From UBA5972 sp002430125 (lineage in GTDB: Bacteria; Pseudomonadota; Alphaproteobacteria; Rhodobacterales; Rhodobacteraceae), in assembly GCA_937892915.1 (NCBI GenBank), contig CALBIC010000136.1, positions 1-64,000 of the forward strand: a stretch of 64,000 nt of DNA, read 5' to 3'. Under the pieces are notes generated by a model. The model saw nothing but the letters and a program-made list of their open reading frames with translations. It was not told the origin of the DNA and ran no database searches. Positions within the stretch are counted from its first letter, which is position 1. The number at the start of each line of letters is the position of its first letter. Below are positions 54,249 through 63,250 of this stretch, piece after piece. Made by a program: the position numbers and the translations under genes.

Positions 54249-55442
54249 TTACCCCCGAACCGCCTTCACGATCTTCTGTGCAGCATCGCCCAGATCATCG
54301 GCGGCGATCACGTTGAGGCCAGAGTTGCGGATGATGTCTTTGCCGAGTTCGACATTGGTGCCTTCCAGACGCACGACCAGCGGCACTATCAGGCCGACCT
54401 CTTTCACTGCGGCAACCACGCCCTCGGCGATGACGTCGCAGCGCATGATGCCGCCGAAGATGTTTACAAGGATGCCTTTGACCTGTGGGTCCGAGGTGAT
54501 GATCTTGAACGCTTCGGTCACTTTTTCTTTGGTGGCACCGCCGCCGACATCCAGAAAGTTAGCCGGTTCCGAGCCGTAAAGTTTGATGATGTCCATCGTG
54601 GCCATCGCAAGGCCTGCGCCGTTGACCATGCAACCGATTTCGCCATCGAGCGCGATATAGTTGAGGTCAAACTTGCTGGCGGCCAGTTCTTTGGGGTCTT
54701 CTTCGGTTTCATCTCGCAGCGCCAGAATATCCGGCTGGCGGTACATGGCGTTGGAATCAAAACTCATCTTGGCATCGAGGCATTTCAGATCACCCTTGTC
54801 GGTGACGATCAGCGGGTTAATCTCCAACATCTCCATGTCACGCTCTAGGAACATCTTATAAAGCTGGCCGATCAGTTTGACGCATTGCTTGACTTGCGCG
54901 CCCTTCAGGCCCAGCGCGAAAGCCACGCGGCGGCCGTGGAAATCGGACAGGCCCGAGGCCGGGTCGATGGAAAATGACAGGATTTTTTCAGGCCGGTTGG
55001 CGGCGACTTCTTCGATATCCATGCCGCCCTCGGTGGAACAGACAAAGGCCACGCGACTGGTTTGGCGATCGACCAACAGGGCCAGATAAAGTTCGGTTTC
55101 AATGCCGGAACCGTCTTCGATATAGACGCGGTTGACTTGTTTGCCCGCCGGGCCGGTCTGGTGGGTCACCAGCGTACGACCCAGCATTTTTTCGGCCTCG
55201 GCAGCGGCTTCGGCAACCGATTTTGTCAGGCGCACGCCGCCTTTTTCGCCAGCTTCGGCTTCTTTAAAGGAGCCTTTACCGCGGCCACCGGCGTGGATTT
55301 GCGCCTTGACCACCCATAAAGGCCCATCAATTTCACCGGCCAGTGACTTGGCGTCGGCAGCGTTCAGGACCACCCGGCCATCTGAAACCGGCGCGCCATA
55401 TTCGCGCAAAAGACGTTTAGCCTGATATTCGTGGATGTTCAT
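54249..55442 (-). CDS. sucC: Succinyl-CoA synthetase beta subunit
   Basis: 397 residues: N-terminal ATP-grasp domain starting MNIHEYQAKRLLREYGAPV, conserved KAQIHAGGRGK, the LEINPLIVT block and the C-terminal VNIFGGIMRCDVIAEG nucleotide/CoA site. It is the first gene of the suc operon. The 288-base region upstream carries two palindromic sites identical or inverse to the one before the GntR gene. Confidence 0.97.
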   Translation of the reverse strand: MNIHEYQAKRLLREYGAPVSDGRVVLNAADAKSLAGEIDGPLWVVKAQIHAGGRGKGSFKEAEAGEKGGVRLTKSVAEAAAEAEKMLGRTLVTHQTGPAGKQVNRVYIEDGSGIETELYLALLVDRQTSRVAFVCSTEGGMDIEEVAANRPEKILSFSIDPASGLSDFHGRRVAFALGLKGAQVKQCVKLIGQLYKMFLERDMEMLEINPLIVTDKGDLKCLDAKMSFDSNAMYRQPDILALRDETEEDPKELAASKFDLNYIALDGEIGCMVNGAGLAMATMDIIKLYGSEPANFLDVGGGATKEKVTEAFKIITSDPQVKGILVNIFGGIMRCDVIAEGVVAAVKEVGLIVPLVVRLEGTNVELGKDIIRNSGLNVIAADDLGDAAQKIVKAVRG

Positions 55443-55548
55443 GTGTGTGATCCTGCTGGCTGCTTGAATTGCCCTTAACTGTCACAGCAAAGGGTTTAAC
55501 AAAAGCAAAAGCATTGCAACTTATCGTCATTCGGCAAAAATAGCCGAT

Positions 55549-55583
55549 TTTGTGATCACAGGTGGGATTAGTGTGATCACAAA
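55549..55583 (-). promoter_or_regulatory. Paired operator-like palindromes upstream of sucC
   Basis: Two perfect 10-base palindromes TGTGATCACA lie at 55551-55560 and 55572-55581, with centres exactly 21 bases apart, about two helical turns. With flanking T/A bases they form inverted 12-mers, one identical to the site at 45021. They sit about 105-140 bases upstream of the sucC ATG. Binding by the GntR/FCD regulator is inferred. Confidence 0.65.
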
Positions 55584-55730
55584 ATTTCCCGCGGCGGTAT
55601 TCAACGGTATACATTCAGGGCGATTAGCAGTGGCGCACCCATAAAGCCTTGTGCTGCAGCAAACGCGCCACAGGAAAGCCGCGCAATTCAGCCTGTAGAT
55701 AGCGACAGTTTGAACCCAATTGCAGCGTGG

Positions 55731-56210
55731 CTAGGTGATCTCGACCTCGGCCCAGGTTTCAAAACACATACGATCACACAGCGATTGTACGCCAATGGTG
55801 GCGCGACCACCGATGCCAGCGGGGTCGCCGAACACTTCGGCAATCAGGTCTGAACAGCCGCTGGAAACCAAGTGAACATCGCAAAAATCAGGCTCGCAGG
55901 CGACAAAACACAGGCAGCGGATCAGGCCTTTGACACGCTCCAAATCGCCGAGCGCGTATTTCATGCCCGCGATCATGTTAATGCCGGTCTGGCGGGCTGC
56001 CTGATAGCCTTGTTCGACCGTGACGGTGCTGCCGACCCTACCGGGATGCAGAACCTCGCCGTTCCTAACCGGTGTGTGGCCGGAAAGAAAAAGCACATTG
56101 CCGACGATATGGTGGGGTTTCATTTTGCCGTAGGTCGTACCGTAATAGGGTCCGGTGGCGAAATCCGGCAGGTCGATACCCATCTGACCGAGGCGTTCTT
56201 CGATGCGCAT
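55731..56210 (-). CDS. RidA-family protein (long form)
   Basis: 159 residues, longer than the 128 typical of RidA, so closer to the YjgH/endoribonuclease-L-PSP-like branch. Core blocks LFLSGHTPVRNGE, GQ-like GYQAARQTGINM and AEVEIT at the end fit the fold. RidA members deaminate reactive enamine/imine intermediates, but many family members lack the Arg105-equivalent; the key residue was not clear here, so activity is uncertain. The 160 bases before mdh hold the mdh terminator. Confidence 0.82.
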   Translation of the reverse strand: MRIEERLGQMGIDLPDFATGPYYGTTYGKMKPHHIVGNVLFLSGHTPVRNGEVLHPGRVGSTVTVEQGYQAARQTGINMIAGMKYALGDLERVKGLIRCLCFVACEPDFCDVHLVSSGCSDLIAEVFGDPAGIGGRATIGVQSLCDRMCFETWAEVEIT

Positions 56211-56321
56211 TTCAGGTTCCCTTTGCGTCAGTAATCTTTGAGGGACTATGTCGGATAATTCCTGAAAGGCAATTGGAACATGAAAGGCAGCCAGTCAGGC
56301 AAACCGATACTTCAGATGCCC

Positions 56322-56349
56322 AAAAAAAATGAGCGCCCAAAGGCGCCCA
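56322..56349 (-). terminator. Rho-independent terminator of mdh
   Basis: On the minus strand an 8-base-pair GC-rich stem (56342-56349 with 56330-56337, one G-U pair, four-base loop) is followed by eight T residues, 25 bases past the mdh stop. Confidence 0.9.
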
Positions 56350-56373
56350 TTTGTTGCTTTTAACGTAAGACAA

Positions 56374-57336
56374 TCAGTTCAATGACGGGTCGATATCCTT
56401 GCAGGCCTTGACCAGGTCCTTGACCGCATTCACCGACTTTTCGAACATTGCACGTTCATCTTTGTCCAGCGCAATCTCGATCACCTTTTCAACGCCACCG
56501 GCACCGATCACGGTGGGCACGCCCACATAGGTGTTTTTCAAGCCATAAGCGCCGTCAACATTGGCGGCACAGGGCAGAACGCGTTTCTGGTCTTTCAGGT
56601 ACGCTTCGGCCATTTCAATGGCGGATGCAGCAGGGGCATAAAAGGCCGAGCCGGTTTTCAGCAGACCAACGATTTCTGCACCACCGTCGCGGGTACGCTG
56701 GATGATGGCGTCAAGCTTGTCCTGGGTTGTCCAGCCCATTTTCACCAGATCCGGCAAGGGAATGCCACCAACGGTCGAATAGCGCGGCAGCGGCACCATA
56801 GTGTCGCCGTGACCACCCAGAACGAAGGCAGAAACGTCACGCGCGGACACGCCGAATTCTTCGGACAGGAAATGCCGGAACCGGCCACTGTCCAGCACAC
56901 CGGCCATACCGCAGACCATATTCGCAGGCAGGCCCGAGAATTGTTGCAACGCCCAGACCATCGCATCCAGCGGGTTGGTGATGCAGATCACGAATGCGTT
57001 CGGGGCATGTTTGGCAATGCCCTCGCCGACGGATTTCATGACTTTCAGGTTGATGCCCAACAGGTCATCGCGGCTCATTCCGGGTTTGCGGGGAATGCCG
57101 GCGGTGACGATGCAAACATCGGCACCGGCAATATCAGCGTAATCAGTTGTGCCGCTTAACGCCGCGTCAAAGCGCGAGATCGAGCCGCTTTCCGCGATAT
57201 CCAGCGCCTTGCCTTGCGGCACGCCATCCGCGATGTCGAAAATCACTATATCGCCAAGTTCCTTGGTGGCCGCCAGATGGGCCAATGTACCGCCGATTTG
57301 ACCGGCCCCGATCAGTGCGATCTTTGCTCTTGCCAT
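56374..57336 (-). CDS. mdh: Malate dehydrogenase
   Basis: 320 residues, lactate/malate dehydrogenase-like (LDH-like MDH) type. NAD motif GAGQIGGTLA, the substrate Arg loop AGIPRKPGMSRDD, and catalytic His in LGGHGDTMVPLPRYS. This short form oxidises malate to oxaloacetate with NAD. It lies upstream of the suc operon in the same orientation and is ended by its own terminator, so it is a separate transcription unit. Confidence 0.97.
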   Translation of the reverse strand: MARAKIALIGAGQIGGTLAHLAATKELGDIVIFDIADGVPQGKALDIAESGSISRFDAALSGTTDYADIAGADVCIVTAGIPRKPGMSRDDLLGINLKVMKSVGEGIAKHAPNAFVICITNPLDAMVWALQQFSGLPANMVCGMAGVLDSGRFRHFLSEEFGVSARDVSAFVLGGHGDTMVPLPRYSTVGGIPLPDLVKMGWTTQDKLDAIIQRTRDGGAEIVGLLKTGSAFYAPAASAIEMAEAYLKDQKRVLPCAANVDGAYGLKNTYVGVPTVIGAGGVEKVIEIALDKDERAMFEKSVNAVKDLVKACKDIDPSLN

Positions 57337-57499
57337 TTGATATATCTCCGATGGGATTGAAAATCTGGCGCTTGCGTATCCTTATAAGGTGTGTTCTGCA
57401 AGATCAAAGACAGGGTGTTATCCTGCGGTCAAAGTGGACGGTATACCGTTGTGTTCCGAATAAGCGCCGAAAAACCAGACGATTAGCCGGGATTGTGCA

Positions 57500-58252
57500 A
57501 TGGAACTGAACCTGCTTTTCTTTGCATTTGCGATCCCGGCAGTGATTTTTGCCGGCATTTCCAAGGGTGGTTTCGGGTCTGGGGCCGCATTTGCAGCCAC
57601 ACCGCTAATGGCAATGATTCTAGACCCCGGGCTGGCGGTCGGGCTGATGTTGCCGTTGTTGATGGTGATGGATGTTGCCAGTCTCAAGCCATACTGGAAG
57701 AAATGGGACTGGCAAAACGCCAGGGTGCTGGTCCTTGGGGCCATCCCCGGAACGATTGTGGCAGCGGTGATTTTTCGCCTGGCCAATCCGGACGTGTTTC
57801 GGTTGCTGATCGGTTCTGTGGCCATTGGTTTTGTGTTGTTTCAGTTGGCGCGCAAGTTTGGGTTGCTTGCTGTGAAGGCACGCCAGTTTAATCCATATGT
57901 GGCCGGGTTTTGGGGTTTTACGGCGTCTATAACCAGTTTCATCAGCCACGCAGGCGGCCCGCCTTTGGCGGTTTATCTGCTGTCTCAAAGGATGGACAAA
58001 ACAACCTATCAGGCGACATCGGTTATAGTCTTCTGGTTTGCCAACTGGATGAAATTCGGCCCTTACCTGTGGCTTGGGATCATCACGACCGAGACCGTTA
58101 AGGCCGATCTGTTTTTGGCACCCTTCGCAGTGATTGGCGTCGTTCTGGGCGTTTATGCGCACCGGTTGGTGCCGGAACGCCTGTTTTTTGCGTTAACGTA
58201 CACGCTGCTGATCATAACTGGCTTAAAGCTGATTTATGACGGTTTAACCTAA
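57500..58252 (+). CDS. TauE/SafE-family permease
   Basis: 250 residues with about eight hydrophobic segments and two pseudo-repeats (FAGISKGGFGSGAAFAATP near residue 15; SFISHAGGPPLAVYLLSQ near residue 150), the hallmark of the TauE/SafE sulfite-exporter family. The transported anion cannot be fixed. Its stop overlaps that of the convergent exported-protein gene by four bases. Confidence 0.9.
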   Translation: MELNLLFFAFAIPAVIFAGISKGGFGSGAAFAATPLMAMILDPGLAVGLMLPLLMVMDVASLKPYWKKWDWQNARVLVLGAIPGTIVAAVIFRLANPDVFRLLIGSVAIGFVLFQLARKFGLLAVKARQFNPYVAGFWGFTASITSFISHAGGPPLAVYLLSQRMDKTTYQATSVIVFWFANWMKFGPYLWLGIITTETVKADLFLAPFAVIGVVLGVYAHRLVPERLFFALTYTLLIITGLKLIYDGLT

Positions 58253-58563
58253 GCGCCCTGCCCGGGTTTTGGTGCCTGTTCCGCCAGATGTTCATAGCTT
58301 TCACCGGATGCGACAAGACAGCTTTGACCGTTTGGCATGGTCACGATGATCGTCCATGTGCCCGAGTTCTGCGAGGCATATACCTCGACCACTGCATTGT
58401 TCTGACCCAGCCCGATACTTTGACGGGATTCACCGTATTTTGATTGCAGCCGTTCGATCACCATGCTGCGCTCGGCGCATTGTGCGGCTTGCGCATAGGC
58501 GTTTTGGGTGGCCCAGATCAGGCCGCCAAATCCCAGCGAAAGCGCAAATAATACGTTCTTCAT
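58249..58563 (-). CDS. Small exported protein, function unknown
   Basis: 104 residues from the ATG at 58563, which has AAAGG before it; an upstream open frame of 45 codons is excluded. A Sec signal peptide (LFALSLGFGGLIWATQNAYAQ, two blocks) precedes a compact mature domain with two Cys (AQCAERSMVIERL, GQSCLVASGESYEHLA) likely to form a disulfide in the periplasm. I do not recognise a named domain; similar small proteins occur across the Rhodobacterales. Confidence 0.75.
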   Translation of the reverse strand: MKNVLFALSLGFGGLIWATQNAYAQAAQCAERSMVIERLQSKYGESRQSIGLGQNNAVVEVYASQNSGTWTIIVTMPNGQSCLVASGESYEHLAEQAPKPGQGA

Positions 58564-58892
58564 AGTCACACCTTTTTGTTCAGGTATGCGGCCATGGTAC
58601 AGCCCGACCGGTTTAACCGATCCTTCCCACGCCACCCCTTGGGTTCCAAAACTCCGGAGGCTTCTGCGACCCCGAAGACCGGGGTGATGCTCGCTCAAGC
58701 CAACCCCGGTGCCGACAGTCTGGACAGCGAACCCCCAAAAAGATGTGAATGCAGCGTTCGGTGGTCCGGGATATTCAGCAACGGTTTTTCTAAAATTTGC
58801 AGCAAGGTTTCGCGGCTAAGAAGGCCCGGACGGCCTTGCATCAACGCAAGACCTGTGGTCCTAAAGGTGAAAACCACCAATCCGAGGCCATG

Positions 58893-59762
58893 ATGGACAT
58901 TTCAACCAAACCCTTCCGTTCGTTACTTTATATCCCCGGCTCGAAAGAACGGGCGCTGGAAAAGGCCACCGGATTGCCTGCTGACGGGATCATTTTTGAT
59001 CTGGAAGACGCGGTTGCGGTCGATGAAAAAGCCAATGCGCGCGCGATGGTTGCACATACGTTGGCCAATCGCGATTACGGCAACCGGGCCTTGATGGTGC
59101 GGATCAACGGCTATGAAACCGATTGGTACAAGACCGATCTGGAAGTGATTTGCGCGGCCGCACCGCAAGCCATCCTGTTGCCAAAGGTCAATGCCGGGGC
59201 GGATATCGAATGGTTGGCTGAATATCTGGACAAGCAGCCAAACTGTCATGACACAGCGATCTGGGCGATGATGGAAACCCCGCTGGGGATTTTGAACGCG
59301 AAGGAAATCGCCGCGTCCTCGCCCCGCCTTAAGGGCATGGTTCTGGGCACCAATGATCTGGTCAAGGATATGGGCGCGCGGCACACGCTGGATCGCGCCC
59401 CGATGATGACCTCGCTTGGGCTGTGTTTGTTGGCGGCGCGGGCTTATGGATTGGTTTGCGTTGACGGGGTTTACAACAAATATCAGGACACAGAAACCTT
59501 GCAGATGATGTGCGAACAGGGCCGTGATCTGGGCTTTGACGGCAAAAGCCTGATCCATCCGTCACAGATCGAAACCGCCAACACGGTTTTTGCGCCAAGT
59601 GCGGATGATATCGACCTTGCCCGCCGCCAGATGGCTGCCTTTGCCGAAGCCGAGGCCAAGGGACTGGGTATCGCGGTGCTGGACGGCAATATCGTCGAGA
59701 ACCTGCATGTCGAAAGCGCGCGAAAATTGCTGGCGCGTGCCGATGCAATCAGGGCAATGTAA
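58893..59762 (+). CDS. CoA-ester lyase, malyl-CoA/citrate-lyase-beta type
   Basis: 289 residues of the HpcH/HpaI (CitE) superfamily. Visible are RSLLYIPGSKERALEKA, the IFDLEDAVAVDEK block, the metal-ligand glutamate in AMMETPLGI and the LGTNDLVKDMG segment. Possible roles are malyl-CoA thioesterase (Mcl2-like) or (methyl)malyl-CoA lyase; the sequence is shorter than Mcl1 (about 318). The ATG at 58893 gives better spacing from CCGAGG than the ATG one codon before. It is followed 23 bases later by the AhpD-like gene. Confidence 0.85.
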   Translation: MDISTKPFRSLLYIPGSKERALEKATGLPADGIIFDLEDAVAVDEKANARAMVAHTLANRDYGNRALMVRINGYETDWYKTDLEVICAAAPQAILLPKVNAGADIEWLAEYLDKQPNCHDTAIWAMMETPLGILNAKEIAASSPRLKGMVLGTNDLVKDMGARHTLDRAPMMTSLGLCLLAARAYGLVCVDGVYNKYQDTETLQMMCEQGRDLGFDGKSLIHPSQIETANTVFAPSADDIDLARRQMAAFAEAEAKGLGIAVLDGNIVENLHVESARKLLARADAIRAM

Positions 59763-59785
59763 CGCAATCGCAAAAGGAGCGCCCG

Positions 59786-60394
59786 ATGGCCTGGATCAAA
59801 ACCGTAGAATATGAAGATGCCAACGGACGCTTGCGCCAGCTTTATGACCGCGTCAAAGGCCCTGACAACAATGTCGATAACATCATGATGGCGCATTCGC
59901 TGCGACCGCATTCGATGGAAGGGCATATGGCGCTTTATAAATACGTGCTGCATCACACCGGCAATACGGTGCCTAAGTGGTTTCTGGAAACCATCGGCGT
60001 TTGGGTCAGCCTGCTGAACGACTGCGCCTATTGTGTCGAGCATCACTTTTCCGGATTGAAGCGCCTGATGGCGGACGATGTCCGGGCCGACGCGCTGCGA
60101 GTTGCCCTTGAGGTTGGGGATATTGCGGCAACAGGGCTGACAGCAGCAGAACAATTGGCGCTGGCCTATGCCAAGGCATTAACCATTCAACCGGGCGCGA
60201 TGGTCGAGGCCAGCGTGACCGCCTTGCGTGATGCCGGATACGACGACGGGCAGATTTTGGAAATCAATCAGGTCGCTGCCTATTTCAACTATGCCAACCG
60301 CACAGTTCTGGGGCTGGGGTGTTCAACCAAGGGCGACATTATGGGCCTGTCCCCGAACAAATCGGATGATCCTGATAACTGGTCACACAGCTAG
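59786..60394 (+). CDS. AhpD-like/carboxymuconolactone decarboxylase-fold peroxidase-related protein
   Basis: 202 residues of the CMD/AhpD fold. The CxxC thiol pair with a following His is in NDCAYCVEHHFSG near residue 80, the signature of the peroxidase-related subfamily. Good ribosome site AAAAGGAG. It probably shares a transcript with the upstream lyase (23-base gap). Activity may be thiol-dependent peroxide reduction; this subfamily is largely uncharacterised. Confidence 0.88.
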   Translation: MAWIKTVEYEDANGRLRQLYDRVKGPDNNVDNIMMAHSLRPHSMEGHMALYKYVLHHTGNTVPKWFLETIGVWVSLLNDCAYCVEHHFSGLKRLMADDVRADALRVALEVGDIAATGLTAAEQLALAYAKALTIQPGAMVEASVTALRDAGYDDGQILEINQVAAYFNYANRTVLGLGCSTKGDIMGLSPNKSDDPDNWSHS

Positions 60395-60569
60395 CGGTGG
60401 GGGTAGGTAGGTGCAAATAGGCGTGTTGGATTTGAGTACATAAATCGACTTTCTGCACTATGCGTGCCGGAAAAGGGCGGTTTGCAGACCTTCGCTGCAA
60501 ATGCGAGCCTGGCCCCTTAAGTGAGCCCGAAACGGATCAATGTTCTCGCCGAGAACGCCGTTTTCAACA

Positions 60570-60731
60570 GTATCCGTCCGGTTAAGGCGCGATTTCAGGC
60601 TTTTTCGGTCAGCCAGTTCCACGGCATGAGTTCATCGATGCGATTTATCTTGTGATCTGGCAGTCGCTGGAGGACCCATGTGAGCCAGGCTTCGGGATCG
60701 ACGTTGTTCACCCGCGCGGCGGTGCCGATGG
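60570..60731 (-). mobile_element. IS66-family transposase C-terminal relic
   Basis: Read on the minus strand, the bases end in PEAWLTWVLQRLPDHKI then NRIDELMPWNWLTEKA and a stop at 60595-60597, the typical C terminus of the IS66 TnpC transposase. A terminal-repeat-like GTATCCGTCCGGTTAAGG follows at 60570. The 5-prime rest of the element is absent, cut at about 60730 where a TPR gene fragment begins in the opposite direction. The copy is dead. Confidence 0.85.
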
Positions 60732-61078
60732 GCTGGGCAATGACCCAGAACAACCTTGCCATCTGCTACAGATCACTTGCCGTTCTGACCACAGACAATA
60801 CATTCCTGGACAAGGCAGAAACTGCATATATCAACGCCCTCAAAGAATGGACCCGCGAGGCGGCACCCCATGATTGGGCAAACACCACCGGCGGTCTTGG
60901 TGAATTGGCGTTGGACAGATATGATTTTAACAAAGACCCTTCGCATCTGCCGAAAGCCCGAAATTACATTCTTGAGGCCCGCGAGGTCATGGCCGAAGGG
61001 GATGAATATCTGACAATTCGATGCGACGCATTGCTTGCGCGGATTGAGGCCGCCGAGCAATCTGCCGCCAAAACCTGA
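60732..61078 (+). pseudogene. Truncated TPR-repeat protein gene
   Basis: The frame starting near WAMTQNNLAICYRSLA carries tetratricopeptide repeats (LDKAETAYINALKEW, WANTTGGLGELALDRYDF, ARNYILEAREVMAEG) but no start: its 5-prime end is replaced by the IS66 remnant, and the fused upstream codons are antisense to the transposase. It ends normally at 61078. The intact gene would have been longer. It is probably not expressed. Confidence 0.78.
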
Positions 61079-61092
61079 CCCCCCTCACCCCG

Positions 61093-61140
61093 AAATCGTA
61101 TGTACAGGTTGTGTACGCGTTGTGTACGGGTTGTGTACGG
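61093..61140 (+). repeat. 11-base iterated repeat downstream of ychF
   Basis: Four head-to-tail 11-base units: GTATGTACAGG, TTGTGTACGCG, TTGTGTACGGG, TTGTGTACGGC. The 12-base head AATCGTATGTAC and the 19-base tail match the repeat at 47181-47226 in the same order and spacing. It starts 15 bases after the TPR fragment and ends at the ychF stop. Confidence 0.62.
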
Positions 61141-61142
61141 CG

Positions 61143-62240
61143 TTATTTCGAGTGCAGAAAGTGCAGCACATCGCCGTCTTTGACCACATAGGCCTTGCCT
61201 TCGGCCCGCATTTTGCCCGCCTCTTTCGCGCCCTGCTCGCCCTTCAGCGCCACGAAATCATCATAGGCAATTGTCTCGGCCCGGATGAAACCGCGTTCAA
61301 AATCACCGTGAATAACCCCCGCCGCTTGCGGGGCTAAAGTGCCGGCATGGATCGTCCAGGCGCGGGCTTCTTTCGGGCCGACGGTGAAATATGTCTGCAA
61401 ATGCAACAGCTCGTATCCGGCGCGGATCAACCGGTCCAACCCGGCCTCGGCCAGCCCCATTTCGGTCAGGAACATGTCGCGTTCGTCATCCTCAAGCTGA
61501 CTGATTTCTTCCTCAATCGCTGCCGAGATCACCACGCACCCTGCCCCTTGGGCGGCGGCCATTTCCGCCACTTTGGCCGACAGCGAATTGCCGGATGCAG
61601 CGTTGTCTTCTTCGACATTGCACACAAACAAAACCGGCTTGGCAGTCAAAAGTTGCAGCATATTCCATGACTTACGTTCATCGGCATCGACCTGAACGGT
61701 GCGCGCCGGCTTGCCGGATTCAAGGGCCGCCAGTGCGCGGCGCAGCAGCATATCCTGCTCGATCATCGCCTTGTCGCCGCCCTTGATTTTACGCGCAAGG
61801 TTCTGCAGGCGCTTTTCAACGCTTTCCAAATCCGCCAGCATCAGTTCGGTTTCAATGATGTCCGCATCGGCCAGCGGGTCAACCCGGCCTTCGACATGGG
61901 TGACGTCGTCATCCTCAAAACACCGCAAAACATGCGCAATCGCGTCGCATTCCCGGATGGTCGCCAGAAACTGGTTGCCCAACCCCTCGCCCTTACTGGC
62001 GCCTTTGACCAGCCCGGCAATATCCACAAACGTCATCCGCGTCGGAATGATGGTTTTTGAACCGGCAATCGCCGCCAGCGCATCAAGCCGCGCATCCGGC
62101 ACCGAGACTTCGCCGATATTCGGTTCAATCGTGCAGAACGGAAAGTTCGCCGCCTGCGCCGCCGCGGTTTTGGTCAAGGCATTGAACAAGGTGGATTTAC
62201 CCACATTTGGCATACCGACGATACCTGTCTTAAAACCCAT
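61143..62240 (-). CDS. ychF: Ribosome-binding ATPase YchF
   Basis: 365-residue Obg-like ATPase. P-loop GMPNVGKSTLFNALT, the ANFPFCTIEPN switch segment, a coiled-coil insert and a C-terminal TGS domain (TIHAGTLAPQAAGVIHGDFE, read in two blocks). Universal and essential-like protein that binds ribosomes and prefers ATP over GTP. No neighbours share its strand nearby. Confidence 0.97.
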   Translation of the reverse strand: MGFKTGIVGMPNVGKSTLFNALTKTAAAQAANFPFCTIEPNIGEVSVPDARLDALAAIAGSKTIIPTRMTFVDIAGLVKGASKGEGLGNQFLATIRECDAIAHVLRCFEDDDVTHVEGRVDPLADADIIETELMLADLESVEKRLQNLARKIKGGDKAMIEQDMLLRRALAALESGKPARTVQVDADERKSWNMLQLLTAKPVLFVCNVEEDNAASGNSLSAKVAEMAAAQGAGCVVISAAIEEEISQLEDDERDMFLTEMGLAEAGLDRLIRAGYELLHLQTYFTVGPKEARAWTIHAGTLAPQAAGVIHGDFERGFIRAETIAYDDFVALKGEQGAKEAGKMRAEGKAYVVKDGDVLHFLHSK

Positions 62241-62386
62241 GTCGCACCTCTGTTTTCACTGATCCGGGGCATCTATGGTGCGCAATTGCGGCGCGTCAAG
62301 GCGAAGCGGGCGAATTTAACGCGATTGCCATTGATTTTCGCGCCCCGCTGCCGCAAACCACCAAAGGATTTGGAGACTGCAGACAT

Positions 62387-63178
62387 ATGACCAGAATCGA
62401 CGATACATTCGCCCGCCTGAAAGCCGAGGATAAAGCCGCCTTTGTTGCCTATGTTATGGCAGGCGATCCGGATTTTGAAACTTCGCTTGAAGTTGTTATT
62501 GGCCTGCCTGCCGCTGGGGTCGATGTTATCGAACTGGGGATGTCGTTTACCGATCCAATGGCGGATGGTCCGGCAATTCAACTGGCAGGTCAGCGGGCGC
62601 TGGCAAGCGGTATGACCCTCAACAAAACACTGGATATGGCGCGGCAGTTTCGCAAGGGCAACCAAACCACGCCGATCGTGTTGATGGGGTATTACAACCC
62701 GGTTTACAGCCACGGCGTTGACCAATTTTTGGTGGATGCAATTGCGGCTGGTATCGACGGGCTGATCATTGTCGATCTGCCGCCGGAAGAAGATGACGAA
62801 CTGTGCCTGCCCGCAAATGCCGCAGGGATGAATTTCATTCGGCTGGCCACACCAACCACCGATGACCGCCGTTTGCCCAAGGTTTTGCAGAACACGTCGG
62901 GCTTTCTTTATTATGTGTCGATCAACGGCATTACAGGCGCGGCCGCGGCCAATGCCGATATGGTTGCACCAGAAGTGGCGCGGATCAAACGGGCCACAGA
63001 TATCCCGGTTTGTGTGGGTTTTGGCATCAAAACACCCCAAGCCGCCGAGGCGATTGGCAAGATCGCCGATGGGGTTGTGGTCGGTTCTGCGATTGTTGAA
63101 TTGATGGGTGCCGGCAAATCCCCAACCGAAATTCTGGCCTTTGTGAAAACATTGGCCGATGGAGCCCACCGCGCCTGA
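62387..63178 (+). CDS. trpA: Tryptophan synthase alpha subunit
   Basis: 263 residues; TIM barrel that cleaves indole-3-glycerol phosphate. Catalytic Glu49 in VIELGMSFTDP and Asp60 in ADGP match the Escherichia coli positions exactly. The phosphate-binding GFGIKTP block is present near residue 210. It stands apart from trpB and other trp genes, at least within this window. Confidence 0.96.
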   Translation: MTRIDDTFARLKAEDKAAFVAYVMAGDPDFETSLEVVIGLPAAGVDVIELGMSFTDPMADGPAIQLAGQRALASGMTLNKTLDMARQFRKGNQTTPIVLMGYYNPVYSHGVDQFLVDAIAAGIDGLIIVDLPPEEDDELCLPANAAGMNFIRLATPTTDDRRLPKVLQNTSGFLYYVSINGITGAAAANADMVAPEVARIKRATDIPVCVGFGIKTPQAAEAIGKIADGVVVGSAIVELMGAGKSPTEILAFVKTLADGAHRA

Positions 63179-63250
63179 ACGCACCGATTGCGCAAGCAGG
63201 TTGTTATTGGTAAGCCGGATCAACCAAAACCCAATCGTCCGGATGGCCCA

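Noticed and set aside
55627..55730. Minus-strand open stretch ending YLQAELRGFPVARLLQHK...RHC before a stop
   Set aside because: No start within the gap and overlap with the RidA-like gene end; plausible-looking but unsupported.
60680..61078. Plus-strand ORF of 132 codons taken as an intact TPR protein
   Set aside because: Its first 17 or so codons are antisense IS66 transposase sequence; treated as a truncated pseudogene instead.
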